64,000 bases of DNA, from positions 372,001 to 436,000 of the forward strand of contig NZ_CP046128.1 of assembly GCF_038738535.1 (NCBI RefSeq). Direction: 5' to 3'. A program made the position numbers and the translations under genes. Below the pieces are notes generated by a model that worked only from the letters and a program-made list of their open reading frames with translations, was not told the origin of the DNA and ran no database searches. Origin of the DNA: Bacillus pumilus. GTDB lineage: Bacteria; Bacillota; Bacilli; Bacillales; Bacillaceae. Positions 33,671 through 42,721 of this stretch are shown here, piece after piece; position 1 is the first letter of the stretch; every line of letters starts with the position of its first letter.

Positions 33671-35164
33671 TTAATGAATGCCTTTCATTGCTTTCTTGAT
33701 CACTGGTGTTAAGAGCAGCATCACACCGCATAAAACGATGGCAAGCATTCCGATGATACCGAAATAGACGGTTTCTGGCACTTTATCAAACAGTTTGACC
33801 ACTTGCGCATTGATCGCCTGTGCCATCGCATTTGAAAGGAACCAAAGGCTCATCGTTTGCGCTGAGAAGGCAGCAGGTGCAAGCTTTGTTGTTGCTGACA
33901 GCCCAACTGGTGATAAGCAGAGCTCTCCGATCACGACAAGGAAGAAGCTCAGAACAAGCCATAATGGGCTCACAAGTGTATTCGAACCAGACATGTAGGC
34001 AGGAATGATCATGATGATGAAGGATAATCCTGCAAATAGAAGGCCAAGTGAGAACTTAATCGGGGTAGACGGCTGTTTCTTTCCAAGTCTAATCCACAAC
34101 CAAGCAAACACAGGAGACAGCAGCACAATAAAGATTGGGTTCAATGATTGGAACCACGAAGAGGCAAGTGTCATCCCTAGGAAATTCAAGTTTGTTCGTT
34201 GATCTGCATATGTGGCTAAAATGTTTGAGCCTTGTTCTTGAATTGCCCAGAACATCACCGCAGCAAGGAACAATGGAATATAAGCGAGAACCCTGGATTG
34301 CTCCACTGGGCTCGTCTTTTTACTGAAATACATGACGATGAAATACACAATCGGAATGAGCACACCAAGCACACTGACAAACCAAGTGAATAGATTAATC
34401 GTGAGTGCGCCTGTTTGAATGCCAATGACAACAAAAACAGCGAGCACAATGATGATCAATGTTCCGAAAATTTTGAAGTTCTTGCGTTCAGCAGCTGATA
34501 ACGGATTTGTCACATAAGTGCCGGCAAGACCAAGGTTCGGTTTTTTCGTGATCACAAATGTAATAAGTCCAACAAGCATCCCAACGGCAGCAAGTGAGAA
34601 TCCGAGGTGGAAGTTCACTTTTTGACCGAGTGTTCCGACAATTAATGGGGAAATAAAACCACCCATGTTGATGCCCATGTAGAAAATACTAAAGCCAGAA
34701 TCCCTGCGAGGGTCCGTTTTGGTATACAGGTCGCCAACAATGTTTGAAACGTTCGGCTTCAAAAGACCCGTCCCAATAATAATCAGTCCCATACTAATAA
34801 AGAGCGCTGTTGCTCCGCTTGGCAAAGCTAAAATGACATGTCCAAGCATAATGAAAACCCCGCCATAAAAGACCGTACTGGACGAACCGAATACTCGATC
34901 GGCAAGCCATCCTCCAATAATGCCTGACATATAGACAAGCGCACCGTAGACAGACATGATCGAATTGGCTGTCGTCTGATCAAAACCAAGACCGCCCTTT
35001 GTCACCTCTGTGTACATATAGTAAATAAGCAGTGCACGCATGCCGTAATAAGAGAAACGCTCCCAAAATTCAGTGAAAAACAGTGTGTAAAGTCCTTTAG
35101 GATGTCCAAAAAACCCTTTTTGAGGAACACTTTTAACAATTTTATCGTGGTCAATTGTAGACAT
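33671..35164 (-). CDS. yclF: POT/PTR-family di-tripeptide transporter YclF
   Basis: 497 aa with about 14 membrane segments. PTR2 signatures are visible: GLYTLFFTEFWERFSYYGMR with the ExxERFxYY proton-coupling motif near residues 28-38, and FYMGINMGGFISPL near 160. It imports small peptides with protons. Placed before yclG, as in B. subtilis. The start at 35164 (MSTIDHDKIVK) is the only good one. Confidence 0.92.
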   Translation of the reverse strand: MSTIDHDKIVKSVPQKGFFGHPKGLYTLFFTEFWERFSYYGMRALLIYYMYTEVTKGGLGFDQTTANSIMSVYGALVYMSGIIGGWLADRVFGSSSTVFYGGVFIMLGHVILALPSGATALFISMGLIIIGTGLLKPNVSNIVGDLYTKTDPRRDSGFSIFYMGINMGGFISPLIVGTLGQKVNFHLGFSLAAVGMLVGLITFVITKKPNLGLAGTYVTNPLSAAERKNFKIFGTLIIIVLAVFVVIGIQTGALTINLFTWFVSVLGVLIPIVYFIVMYFSKKTSPVEQSRVLAYIPLFLAAVMFWAIQEQGSNILATYADQRTNLNFLGMTLASSWFQSLNPIFIVLLSPVFAWLWIRLGKKQPSTPIKFSLGLLFAGLSFIIMIIPAYMSGSNTLVSPLWLVLSFFLVVIGELCLSPVGLSATTKLAPAAFSAQTMSLWFLSNAMAQAINAQVVKLFDKVPETVYFGIIGMLAIVLCGVMLLLTPVIKKAMKGIH

Positions 35165-35426
35165 GGCATAGATCCTTTCTTAAAAAAAGAGATATGAGAA
35201 AAATGATATTCTTGTATAGTTCTTGTGTCAATATAAAACTATTCTAAAACAGGAAAATGTTAGTTCAATAGGCGTAAAGACTCAAAAAAATGAAACATTC
35301 TTTCAAGTGGGAATGGTCAGAAAGTTATATCGAAAAATTTACTTAAAATTTGAAGAATTGTACAAGCAAACCTTTTACATATGCATAGGATGACAAGAGG
35401 ACTTGTGTGAAAAGGAGGGATTTAGG

Positions 35427-37211
35427 TTGGGGGAATTGAATGAATCTGTTCTAAAAAAACCTGTTGTCAATGTACAAGATTTTGGTGTGATTGCGGATGG
35501 GGAAACGGACTGTACAGCGAGGCTCAATGAATGCTTAGAATGGACGAAAGCACAGGGGTATTCCCACGTCTGGCTGCCGAGCGGCACGTATGTAATCGAT
35601 GCAGTGTACAGAGGTGATCGATTTTTTCCTTTCCGAGGTGCAGGCATACGGGTGCCAAGTCATATGTACATTGAGATGGCGCCGGATGCCGTGATTAAGG
35701 TAAAACCAAATGATTCGTGGGGGTATGCGGCCTTTTATATAGGAAAGGTTCAGCATGTGACCATCAGAGGCGGGCGAATCGAAGGGGATCGTCATGAGCA
35801 TGTGTACAAGTCGCTTCCCCCTGAACGAAAAACCCATGAGTGGGGCTTTGGGATATGTATTGAAGGGGCCTCCCATGTGGAAGTGAATCGTGTGCAAATC
35901 AAGAATTGTACGGGAGACGGCATCATTGTAAGTCCCCACGGTTTATTATCACAAGCTGAATCGTACTCGCCTGCTTCATCTATTCATATTTCTGGCTGCC
36001 ACATCACAGATTCAAGACGAAACAATATCTCGATTACAGGCTGTGATGGGGTCATTGTGGAGGACTGTCTGCTGGAGAGAGCAGGAGTAAACGGAGTCGA
36101 GCCGAGAATGGGTATTGATATTGAAGGCTACGGAGAAAACGCAGTTAATATGGAGGAACCGCTGAATATTCAAATTCGAAACAACATTGTAAGAGGTGGT
36201 GCTGCAAGTTCCATTTATAATTTCAACGGCTATGGTGTCATCATTGAAGGCAATCATACAGACAGCAGTATCTCCTATGGCTTTGCCACCGAAACAATCA
36301 TTGCCAACAATTTGATCCGTGCAGTGGGAGGAGGCGTTACAAAAGCAGGAATTACGAGCTTAGGTGTCTCTCTTGGTCAAACGGAAAACAATGTGATCAT
36401 TATTGGCAATATGATTGAGGGATTTGAAAAAGGGATTGATGTGAGGGGCGACAGCGTTCACATTACAGGAAATAAGATCAGTCTATTTGAAGATGCGGCT
36501 GTGTCCGTTTATATGGCGAATCGTATTCTAATAGAAGGAAATCATATTGAATCGGGGACGAATACAGGGCAAAGAAGCGCAGCGCTGCGTATCTATCAAT
36601 CGGATAGCGTCGTCTTTTCAAACAATACAATCTACTCGGTGATCGATGGGGCGATGGTGAGAGGAACGAATATCCTGATCCAGCACAATCAATTCAAAGA
36701 TTTCAGCAGAGGGATATGGGTGCAGGAAGGGGAAGCTGGAATCAATGGCAACCATTTTATTCAAGAAGGACACCCAGAGCTTGCGTCTTCGTATACGATC
36801 AGTATCACTGGGAATGCAAAGGCTTTCATCTGGCAGAATCGCTTTAAGCACTACCAAAATTACGCCTTATACAGCAGCACGACGGGTCCATTAGAAATTA
36901 AAGATAATTCCTTTGAAGAAACATCTTTATATGTGGTGATGTATATTAAAAATGGTTCACCGCAAATTGGAGATAACCGCTTTTATTTAAATCGTTCGTT
37001 CGGACAGCCGACGGCGATCTTTATCGATCAAGCCGCCTCAGCCCGTGTGCTGCGGAATAACATCATTAATTTATCTCCTCAAAAAGCGATTGCCGTCCGC
37101 ACTATATCTTCCACTCATTCCGTGATCGCCCATAACATGCTGGAACGCAGCCAATTGGTGACACATACCACAGACCGGCTCATCGGAAATATTGAAATCG
37201 ACACACCATGA
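35427..37211 (+). CDS. yclG: Right-handed parallel beta-helix protein YclG
   Basis: About 594 aa made largely of short repeats of the type I.xN.I, V.I.GN and NxI (for example IQIRNNIVRGG, VIIIGNMIEG, VHITGNKI), typical of pectin-lyase-fold solenoids. The opening VNVQDFGVIADGETDCTARLNECL is the pectate-lyase superfamily start. There is no signal peptide, so it is either cytoplasmic or exported in another way. The substrate is unknown. TTG 35427 is chosen because AAAGGAGGG (35411-35419) lies 7 nt before it; the TTG at 35403 would translate through that site. Confidence 0.85.
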   Translation: MGELNESVLKKPVVNVQDFGVIADGETDCTARLNECLEWTKAQGYSHVWLPSGTYVIDAVYRGDRFFPFRGAGIRVPSHMYIEMAPDAVIKVKPNDSWGYAAFYIGKVQHVTIRGGRIEGDRHEHVYKSLPPERKTHEWGFGICIEGASHVEVNRVQIKNCTGDGIIVSPHGLLSQAESYSPASSIHISGCHITDSRRNNISITGCDGVIVEDCLLERAGVNGVEPRMGIDIEGYGENAVNMEEPLNIQIRNNIVRGGAASSIYNFNGYGVIIEGNHTDSSISYGFATETIIANNLIRAVGGGVTKAGITSLGVSLGQTENNVIIIGNMIEGFEKGIDVRGDSVHITGNKISLFEDAAVSVYMANRILIEGNHIESGTNTGQRSAALRIYQSDSVVFSNNTIYSVIDGAMVRGTNILIQHNQFKDFSRGIWVQEGEAGINGNHFIQEGHPELASSYTISITGNAKAFIWQNRFKHYQNYALYSSTTGPLEIKDNSFEETSLYVVMYIKNGSPQIGDNRFYLNRSFGQPTAIFIDQAASARVLRNNIINLSPQKAIAVRTISSTHSVIAHNMLERSQLVTHTTDRLIGNIEIDTP

Positions 37212-37252
37212 TGAACAGGTGAAATCCCTAATTTTGGAGGTTCAGAAGGCGG

Positions 37253-37281
37253 TTGACAATCCTGTAAAAAGGGCATATAGT
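37253..37281 (+). promoter_or_regulatory. Sigma-A promoter of the yxe operon
   Basis: TTGACA (37253-37258), a 17-nt spacer and TATAGT (37276-37281). Transcription should begin near 37288, giving a leader of about 125 nt before yxeK. The spacer contains the left arm of the yclG terminator. Confidence 0.8.
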
Positions 37282-37322
37282 AATAATTATTTTTCATTTT
37301 TCGCAACATTTGCCCTTTTTTT
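37266..37322 (+). terminator. Terminator of yclG overlapping the yxe promoter
   Basis: AAAAAGGGCA (37266-37275) pairs with TGCCCTTTTT (37311-37320) across a long 35-nt loop, followed by more T. Its left arm lies in the yxe promoter spacer and its right arm is in the yxe leader, so only yclG read-through RNA can form it. Confidence 0.65.
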
Positions 37323-37411
37323 ATTGATAAAACCGATTAATTCAATCAGAAAAATGTATCTTCTGAGGACTTCAGTTTGATACAGCAGGATATAGAAAGG
37401 ATGAAGAACAA

Positions 37412-38737
37412 GTGTCACAGCCGAAAAGAAAGCTCAAGCTAGGCGTATTCATCGCAGGAACTGGACATCATGTTGCCTCTTGGAGACATCCGAACGCCGT
37501 ATCAGATGCAGCCATGAACCTGGATTATTTCAAACAATTAGCGAAAAAGGCAGAGGAAGGAAAGCTAGATTTACTCTTTTTAGCTGACAGCTTATCCATT
37601 AACCAAACCTCTCATCCGAATGTATTGACGAGATTTGAACCGCTCACCCTGCTTTCGTCCATTGCTGAGTCTACTTCATCAATTGGTTTAGCAGCAACAG
37701 CATCCACTACATACAGTGAGCCTTTCCATATTGCAAGACAGTTTGCCTCCCTTGATCATTTATCAGGCGGAAGAGCGGCATGGAATGTGGTCACATCTTC
37801 TATTGAAGAAACAGCGAAAAATTTTAGCGGAGAAGAGCATTTAGCACACCATAAACGATACGAACGAGCAGAAGAGTTCGTCGAGGTCGTCAAAGGTCTG
37901 TGGGATTCTTGGGAGGAAGACGCCCTTGTCAGAAACAAGGAAACGGGAGAATTCTTTGAATCTAGTAAGCTTCATGAGCTCCAGCATAAAGGTGAGTTCT
38001 TCTCAGTACGGGGTCCTCTCAACGTATCACGCACGCCTCAAGGGCAGCCAGTGATCATTCAAGCAGGATCATCCGAGGATGGTCAAAAGCTTGCAGCGAA
38101 AACAGCTGAACTCATTTTCACTGCACAAAACGATCTCGAAAAAGCGAAGGAATTTTATCAAAGCTTGAAGGAGAAAGTAGTGGCTGCTGGCCGTGCTAGA
38201 GAGGACGTCAGCATCATGCCGGGTATCTTCCCGATCATTGCTGATACAGAGGAAGAAGCCAAAGCAAAATATGAAGAATTACAGGAGCTGATTGTTCCTG
38301 AGATTGGGCTGAGCATTCTGCAAAACTACTTAGGTGGGATTGATCTGTCTCAGTATCCTTTAGACGGACCGCTTCCAGAGATTGATCCAAGCACGTCAAA
38401 TGCGGTGAAAAGCCGCTTTGATCTTGTGATGAATATGGCGAGAAAGGATAACCTGACCATTCGCCAGCTCTATCAATCGGTTGCCGGCTCTCGTGGTCAT
38501 AATATTTTCATTGGCACACCAGAGCAGCTAGCAGATGTGATGGAAACATGGATCAATGAAGAAGCAGCAGACGGCTTTAACGTCATGCCGCCGCTCTTGC
38601 CAGAAGGGCTGGATGTGTTCGTAGACCGCGTCGTCCCAATCCTTCAGGAAAGAGGTCTATTCAAAACAGAATATACAGGACAAACCTTACGAGAAAATCT
38701 AGGATTAACACAGCCAAAAAATCGCTACACGACATAA
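37412..38737 (+). CDS. yxeK: Flavin-dependent monooxygenase YxeK (luciferase-like)
   Basis: 441 aa of the NtaA/SnaA/DszA branch of bacterial luciferase-like enzymes (GVFIAGTGHHVASWRHP at the start, FLADSL, STTYSEPFHIARQFASLDHLSGGRAAWNVVTS). These use FMNH2 and oxygen. In B. subtilis, YxeK acts in breakdown of S-(2-succino)cysteine: the N-acetylated substrate is oxidised at the thioether so that sulfur is recovered as cysteine. It is the first of seven genes in exactly the yxeKLMNOPQ order. GTG 37412 follows AAAGG. Regulation by cysteine status is likely but no site was identified. Confidence 0.9.
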   Translation: MSQPKRKLKLGVFIAGTGHHVASWRHPNAVSDAAMNLDYFKQLAKKAEEGKLDLLFLADSLSINQTSHPNVLTRFEPLTLLSSIAESTSSIGLAATASTTYSEPFHIARQFASLDHLSGGRAAWNVVTSSIEETAKNFSGEEHLAHHKRYERAEEFVEVVKGLWDSWEEDALVRNKETGEFFESSKLHELQHKGEFFSVRGPLNVSRTPQGQPVIIQAGSSEDGQKLAAKTAELIFTAQNDLEKAKEFYQSLKEKVVAAGRAREDVSIMPGIFPIIADTEEEAKAKYEELQELIVPEIGLSILQNYLGGIDLSQYPLDGPLPEIDPSTSNAVKSRFDLVMNMARKDNLTIRQLYQSVAGSRGHNIFIGTPEQLADVMETWINEEAADGFNVMPPLLPEGLDVFVDRVVPILQERGLFKTEYTGQTLRENLGLTQPKNRYTT

Positions 38738-38754
38738 GGGTGAGGTGACTAACG

Positions 38755-39258
38755 TTGGGATACACATTTCGTCTGGCAACAGAGGCAGATATAGAGGCGC
38801 TGCTTGAACTGACAACAAGAGCCTATGAGCCAATTCGTGAGCTCGGCATCCAGTTCCAAGCAGCACATGCTGATTTCGCTCTCGTGCAGAAAAATGTACA
38901 AAAGAATCTTTGCTATGTGATGGAAGAAAACGGAGAACTTCTCTCCACCTTGTCGCTCCGTATGCCTTGGGGAGAGCAGCCAGGACCGTTCGGCGTCCCT
39001 CACATTTGGTGGTTTGCTTCAGAGCCTTCCGCCAAAAAAGGGACAGGCTCTGTCTTGCTGGAATGGGTGGAAACTGAAGTGCTAAGGGATACCCTGAAGG
39101 TGCCATACGTATCTCTAGGTACAGCTGATAAGCATCCGTGGCTCATGGACATGTATGAGCGCAAAGGCTACGTCAGAGCAGGAGAAAAGGATTTAGGCAA
39201 GGGTCACATCACGGTTTATTTTAAAAAACAACTAAGGTCAGATATGACACAATTATAA
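38755..39258 (+). CDS. yxeL: GNAT N-acetyltransferase YxeL
   Basis: 167 aa with GNAT features (FRLATEADIEALLELTTRAY at the start; KGTGSVLLEWVE as the acetyl-CoA loop; LGTADKHPWLMDMYERKGYVR). In the S-(2-succino)cysteine pathway it N-acetylates the substrate before oxidation by YxeK. TTG 38755 is preceded by GGTGAGGTG at good spacing. It lies 17 nt after yxeK. Confidence 0.88.
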   Translation: MGYTFRLATEADIEALLELTTRAYEPIRELGIQFQAAHADFALVQKNVQKNLCYVMEENGELLSTLSLRMPWGEQPGPFGVPHIWWFASEPSAKKGTGSVLLEWVETEVLRDTLKVPYVSLGTADKHPWLMDMYERKGYVRAGEKDLGKGHITVYFKKQLRSDMTQL

Positions 39259-39280
39259 GAAGAAAGAAGGGTTTACGAAC

Positions 39281-40072
39281 ATGAAAAACAAAAAGTGGCT
39301 AGTCGTTCTATTTGCAGCAATGATGGCAGTTTTAGCAGCTTGCGGCGGCAACAATCAGAGTGAAGGCAAAGAAAAAGTGTTAAAAGTAGGCGCCACAGGA
39401 CAAAGCTATCCGTTTGCTTATAAAGACAATGGCAAGCTTGTTGGCTTCGATGTCGAAGTAACTGAAGCCATCGCAAAAAAACTCGGCTACAAACTAGACT
39501 GGCAGTTGAGTGAATTCAGCGGACTGATGGGACAGCTGACATCTGGTAAGCTGGATACAGTGTCAAACCAAGTCGCAGTCACAAATGAGCGTAAACAAAC
39601 GTTTAACTTTACAGATACGTACGCTTACGCAGGAACACAAATCATCGTGAAAAAGGACAACAACGACATCAAAGGTCTTGATGATTTAAAAGGAAAAACA
39701 GTGGCGGCGGTTCTTGGCTCTAACCACGCCAAAAACCTAGAGAGCAAAGACCCGGACAAAAAAATCAATATTAAAACATATGAAACGCAAGACGGTGTAT
39801 TAAATGAAGTGGCAAATGGCCGCGTAGATGCTTATGTCAACGGACGCAGTGTATTACTTGCTCAAATTGAAAAAACAGGTCTGCCGCTCAAAATCGTTGG
39901 CAACCCAATTGTGTATGAAGAAGTAGGCTACCCATTTGCCAAAGATAAAAAGCATGACAAGCTAAGAGAAGAATTTAACAAAGCGATCAAAGAATTAAGA
40001 GAAGACGGGACACTGAAGAAATTGTCTGAGAAGTATTTCAAAGACGATGTCACAGTGCCAATTAAAAAATAA
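39281..40072 (+). CDS. yxeM: ABC importer solute-binding lipoprotein YxeM
   Basis: 263 aa. Signal sequence with lipobox VLAAC (Cys21), then a family 3 binding protein (KVGATGQSYPFAYKDNGKLVGFDVEV; DTVSNQVAVTNERKQTFNFTD). With YxeN and YxeO it should import S-(2-succino)cysteine or a related sulfur amino acid. AAGAAGGG precedes the ATG. It is related to TcyA at 31051 but encoded separately, so the strain has two amino-acid importers of this class within 10 kb. Confidence 0.9.
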   Translation: MKNKKWLVVLFAAMMAVLAACGGNNQSEGKEKVLKVGATGQSYPFAYKDNGKLVGFDVEVTEAIAKKLGYKLDWQLSEFSGLMGQLTSGKLDTVSNQVAVTNERKQTFNFTDTYAYAGTQIIVKKDNNDIKGLDDLKGKTVAAVLGSNHAKNLESKDPDKKINIKTYETQDGVLNEVANGRVDAYVNGRSVLLAQIEKTGLPLKIVGNPIVYEEVGYPFAKDKKHDKLREEFNKAIKELREDGTLKKLSEKYFKDDVTVPIKK

Positions 40073-40096
40073 CGACAGCGGCGGTGAAGAGCAGAC

Positions 40097-40771
40097 ATGA
40101 ACAAAATTGATTGGCAGTATATGGTGACGGTTTTTCCGACATTGATTCAATACTTGCCGATAACGATCTTCATGGCGATTGTCTCCATGGTATTTGCCAT
40201 TATCATTGGTGTGGTATTCGCTCTCATTACGAAAAACCGGATACCTGTTTTATACCAATTTGCCAAGCTGTATATTTCTTTTTTCAGAGCGGTTCCAACC
40301 TTGGTTCAGCTCTTTCTCATTTATTTTGGTCTTCCGCAGCTATTCCCTGCGATGACCTCAATGGATGCCCTAACAGCGGTCATTATCGGATTAAGTATTA
40401 AAAACTCAGCATACTTAGCAGAAATTTTCAGAGCGGCCCTCAATTCTGTAGATGAAGGGCAGCTAGAGGCATGTCTATCTGTCGGCATGACAAGATGGCA
40501 GTCTTACGTCAGAATTATTTTCCCGCAGGCAGTCAGAAATGCGATTCCAGCGACGGGGAATACCTTTATCGGTCTTTTAAAAGAAACATCTCTTGCCTTT
40601 ACCATTGGGGTGGCAGAAATGTTTGCACAAGGAAAGATGATTGCGTCCGCGAACTATAAATACTTTGAAACCTATTTAGCCGTAGGGATTGTGTATTGGG
40701 TGATGACCATCATTTATAGCTTCCTTCAAGACCTATTTGAACGAAAAATCAGCAAACCTTACCGGAATTAA
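40097..40771 (+). CDS. yxeN: ABC importer permease YxeN
   Basis: 224 aa, a HisM-type polar amino-acid permease with about five membrane segments and the EAA loop (EACLSVGMTRWQSYVRIIFPQAVRNAIP). It is the channel subunit of the YxeMNO importer. It follows yxeM by 24 nt and is followed by yxeO after 12 nt. Confidence 0.9.
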   Translation: MNKIDWQYMVTVFPTLIQYLPITIFMAIVSMVFAIIIGVVFALITKNRIPVLYQFAKLYISFFRAVPTLVQLFLIYFGLPQLFPAMTSMDALTAVIIGLSIKNSAYLAEIFRAALNSVDEGQLEACLSVGMTRWQSYVRIIFPQAVRNAIPATGNTFIGLLKETSLAFTIGVAEMFAQGKMIASANYKYFETYLAVGIVYWVMTIIYSFLQDLFERKISKPYRN

Positions 40772-40783
40772 GGAGGTGTGGAC

Positions 40784-41530
40784 ATGATCAAGCTCACCAA
40801 TTTGAAGAAATCATTCGGCGATCTTGTCGTCTTAGACGGAATCAATCTCGACGTGCAAAAAGGGCAGGTTGTGGCCATTATCGGACCTTCTGGCTCCGGT
40901 AAATCCACCTTGCTGCGCTGCTTAAATTTATTAGAAATACCAGATGAAGGCATGATTGAAATTGGCGATGCGAAGCTCGATGCGTCCAAGTATACACGTA
41001 AAGAAGCCCATCATCTGCGTCAACAAACGGCCATGGTGTTTCAAAACTATAATCTATTTAAAAACAAGACAGCACTGCAAAACATCACAGAATCACTGCT
41101 TGTGACGAAAAAAATGACGAAGCAGCAGGCAAATGAGATTGGGATGAAGCTGCTGAAGCAGGTAGGATTAGAGCAAAAGGCTGACAGCTATCCAGTCACG
41201 TTATCTGGCGGACAGCAGCAGCGAATTGGAATTGCCCGTGCGTTAGCGGTTGATCCACATGCTATTTTACTCGATGAACCAACGTCAGCGCTTGATCCAG
41301 AGCTTGTCTCAGGTGTACTTCAAGTTATTAAATCCATTGCGATTCAAGAAACAACGATGATCATCGTCACACATGAAATGGCGTTTGCAAGAGAAGTGGC
41401 AGACCATGTGATTTTCATGGCGGATGGTCATATTATTGAACAGGGCACACCAACTGAGTTATTTGATGAAACGAAGAATGAACGGACAAAACGATTTATC
41501 CAAAAAGAAGCAGCGGCTGAAGAAGCATAA
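40784..41530 (+). CDS. yxeO: ABC importer ATPase YxeO
   Basis: 248 aa. Walker A GPSGSGKST, signature LSGGQQQR, Walker [15 protein letters not shown]-loop THEMAF. It energises the YxeMN importer. ATG 40784 lies 7 nt after AGGAGG (40771-40776), which itself overlaps the end of yxeN; the GTG at 40778 is too close to that site. Confidence 0.9.
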   Translation: MIKLTNLKKSFGDLVVLDGINLDVQKGQVVAIIGPSGSGKSTLLRCLNLLEIPDEGMIEIGDAKLDASKYTRKEAHHLRQQTAMVFQNYNLFKNKTALQNITESLLVTKKMTKQQANEIGMKLLKQVGLEQKADSYPVTLSGGQQQRIGIARALAVDPHAILLDEPTSALDPELVSGVLQVIKSIAIQETTMIIVTHEMAFAREVADHVIFMADGHIIEQGTPTELFDETKNERTKRFIQKEAAAEEA

Positions 41531-41563
41531 GCTGCTTTTTACTCTTTAGAGGGGTGAGTATCA

Positions 41564-42721
41564 GTGAAATCAATAGGAAATGAAGCTTTAAACAAACGTT
41601 TAATTAACATTCGCCGAGCGCTTCATGAACATCCAGAGCTGGCATTTGAAGAATATGAAACGACAAAAAAACTGCGCAGCTGGTTAGAAGAGGAAGGGAT
41701 CACCGTACTCGATTTTCCAGCTCTTCAAACAGGAATCGTCTGTGAAATCAAAGGAGAACAAGAGGGACCAACGATTGCCCTGAGAGCTGATATTGATGCA
41801 CTTCCGATTGAAGAAGCATCAGGCGAACCATTTTCCTCAAAGGTACCTGGGAAAATGCATGCATGCGGTCATGATTTCCATACAGCTTCTATCTTTGGAG
41901 CGGCTCTTTTATTGAAAGAGCGGAAACACGAGATCAAAGGAACGGTCCGCATTTTGTTCCAGCCGGCTGAGGAAGTCGCGCAAGGAGCGAAACACGTCAT
42001 AGAGGCAGGCGTATTAGATGGAGTGGATGCGATTTTTGGTATGCACAACAAACCTGATCTGCCAGTAGGCACCATTGGTATTAGAGAAAAAGCATTAATG
42101 GCAAGTGTTGACCGATTTGAAATCGATATTAAAGGAACAGGTGGCCATGCAGGTATTCCGAATCACACGGTGGACCCGATTGCCATCAGCGGGCAGATCA
42201 CAAGTGCTCTTCAGCAAATCGTCAGCCGCCGCATCAGCTCATTGCATCATGCAGTAGTCAGTATCACACGCATTCAAGGCGGTACTTCATGGAATGTGAT
42301 TCCTGATCGTGTTGAGATGGAAGGAACCGTTCGGACGTTTGAGCCTGAAGTGAGAGCGATGATTCCAGATCTCATGAAACAAATCGTGAGTGGGATTGCC
42401 GAAGGATTTGGGGCAAAAGGCGAAGTGAAATGGCATCCGTATTTGCCTTCTGTGTTGAATGACGAGCGTTTGACAAAGGTGGTAGAAGAAACGGCTGGTT
42501 CGCTTCACTTAAATGTAGCGCAGGCAGAGCAGTCACCGGGCGGAGAAGATTTTGCCCTTTATCAAGAACACATTCCAGGCTTTTTCGTATGGATGGGGAC
42601 AAGCGGTACCGAGGAATGGCATCACCCTGCCTTTACATTAAATGAAGAAGCACTCCCTGTTGCCGCTGCCTTCTTTTCCGAGCTTGCTGTTCAGGCATTG
42701 GAGTCACGATCATGGAACTAA
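41564..42721 (+). CDS. yxeP: M20D amidohydrolase YxeP (N-acetylcysteine deacetylase)
   Basis: 385 aa of the metal-dependent M20D/HipO family. The metal motif MHACGHDFH is near residue 105 and the dimer-domain GGHAGIPN near 195. In the S-(2-succino)cysteine pathway YxeP removes the acetyl group, giving free cysteine after the oxidative step. GTG 41564 follows AGAGGGG. Its last 10 nt overlap the start of yxeQ. Confidence 0.88.
   Translation: MKSIGNEALNKRLINIRRALHEHPELAFEEYETTKKLRSWLEEEGITVLDFPALQTGIVCEIKGEQEGPTIALRADIDALPIEEASGEPFSSKVPGKMHACGHDFHTASIFGAALLLKERKHEIKGTVRILFQPAEEVAQGAKHVIEAGVLDGVDAIFGMHNKPDLPVGTIGIREKALMASVDRFEIDIKGTGGHAGIPNHTVDPIAISGQITSALQQIVSRRISSLHHAVVSITRIQGGTSWNVIPDRVEMEGTVRTFEPEVRAMIPDLMKQIVSGIAEGFGAKGEVKWHPYLPSVLNDERLTKVVEETAGSLHLNVAQAEQSPGGEDFALYQEHIPGFFVWMGTSGTEEWHHPAFTLNEEALPVAAAFFSELAVQALESRSWN

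Noticed and set aside
35427..37211. Prophage tail-spike instead of YclG
   Set aside because: The beta-helix fold would allow it, but no phage genes adjoin and the order with yclF matches the B. subtilis chromosome.
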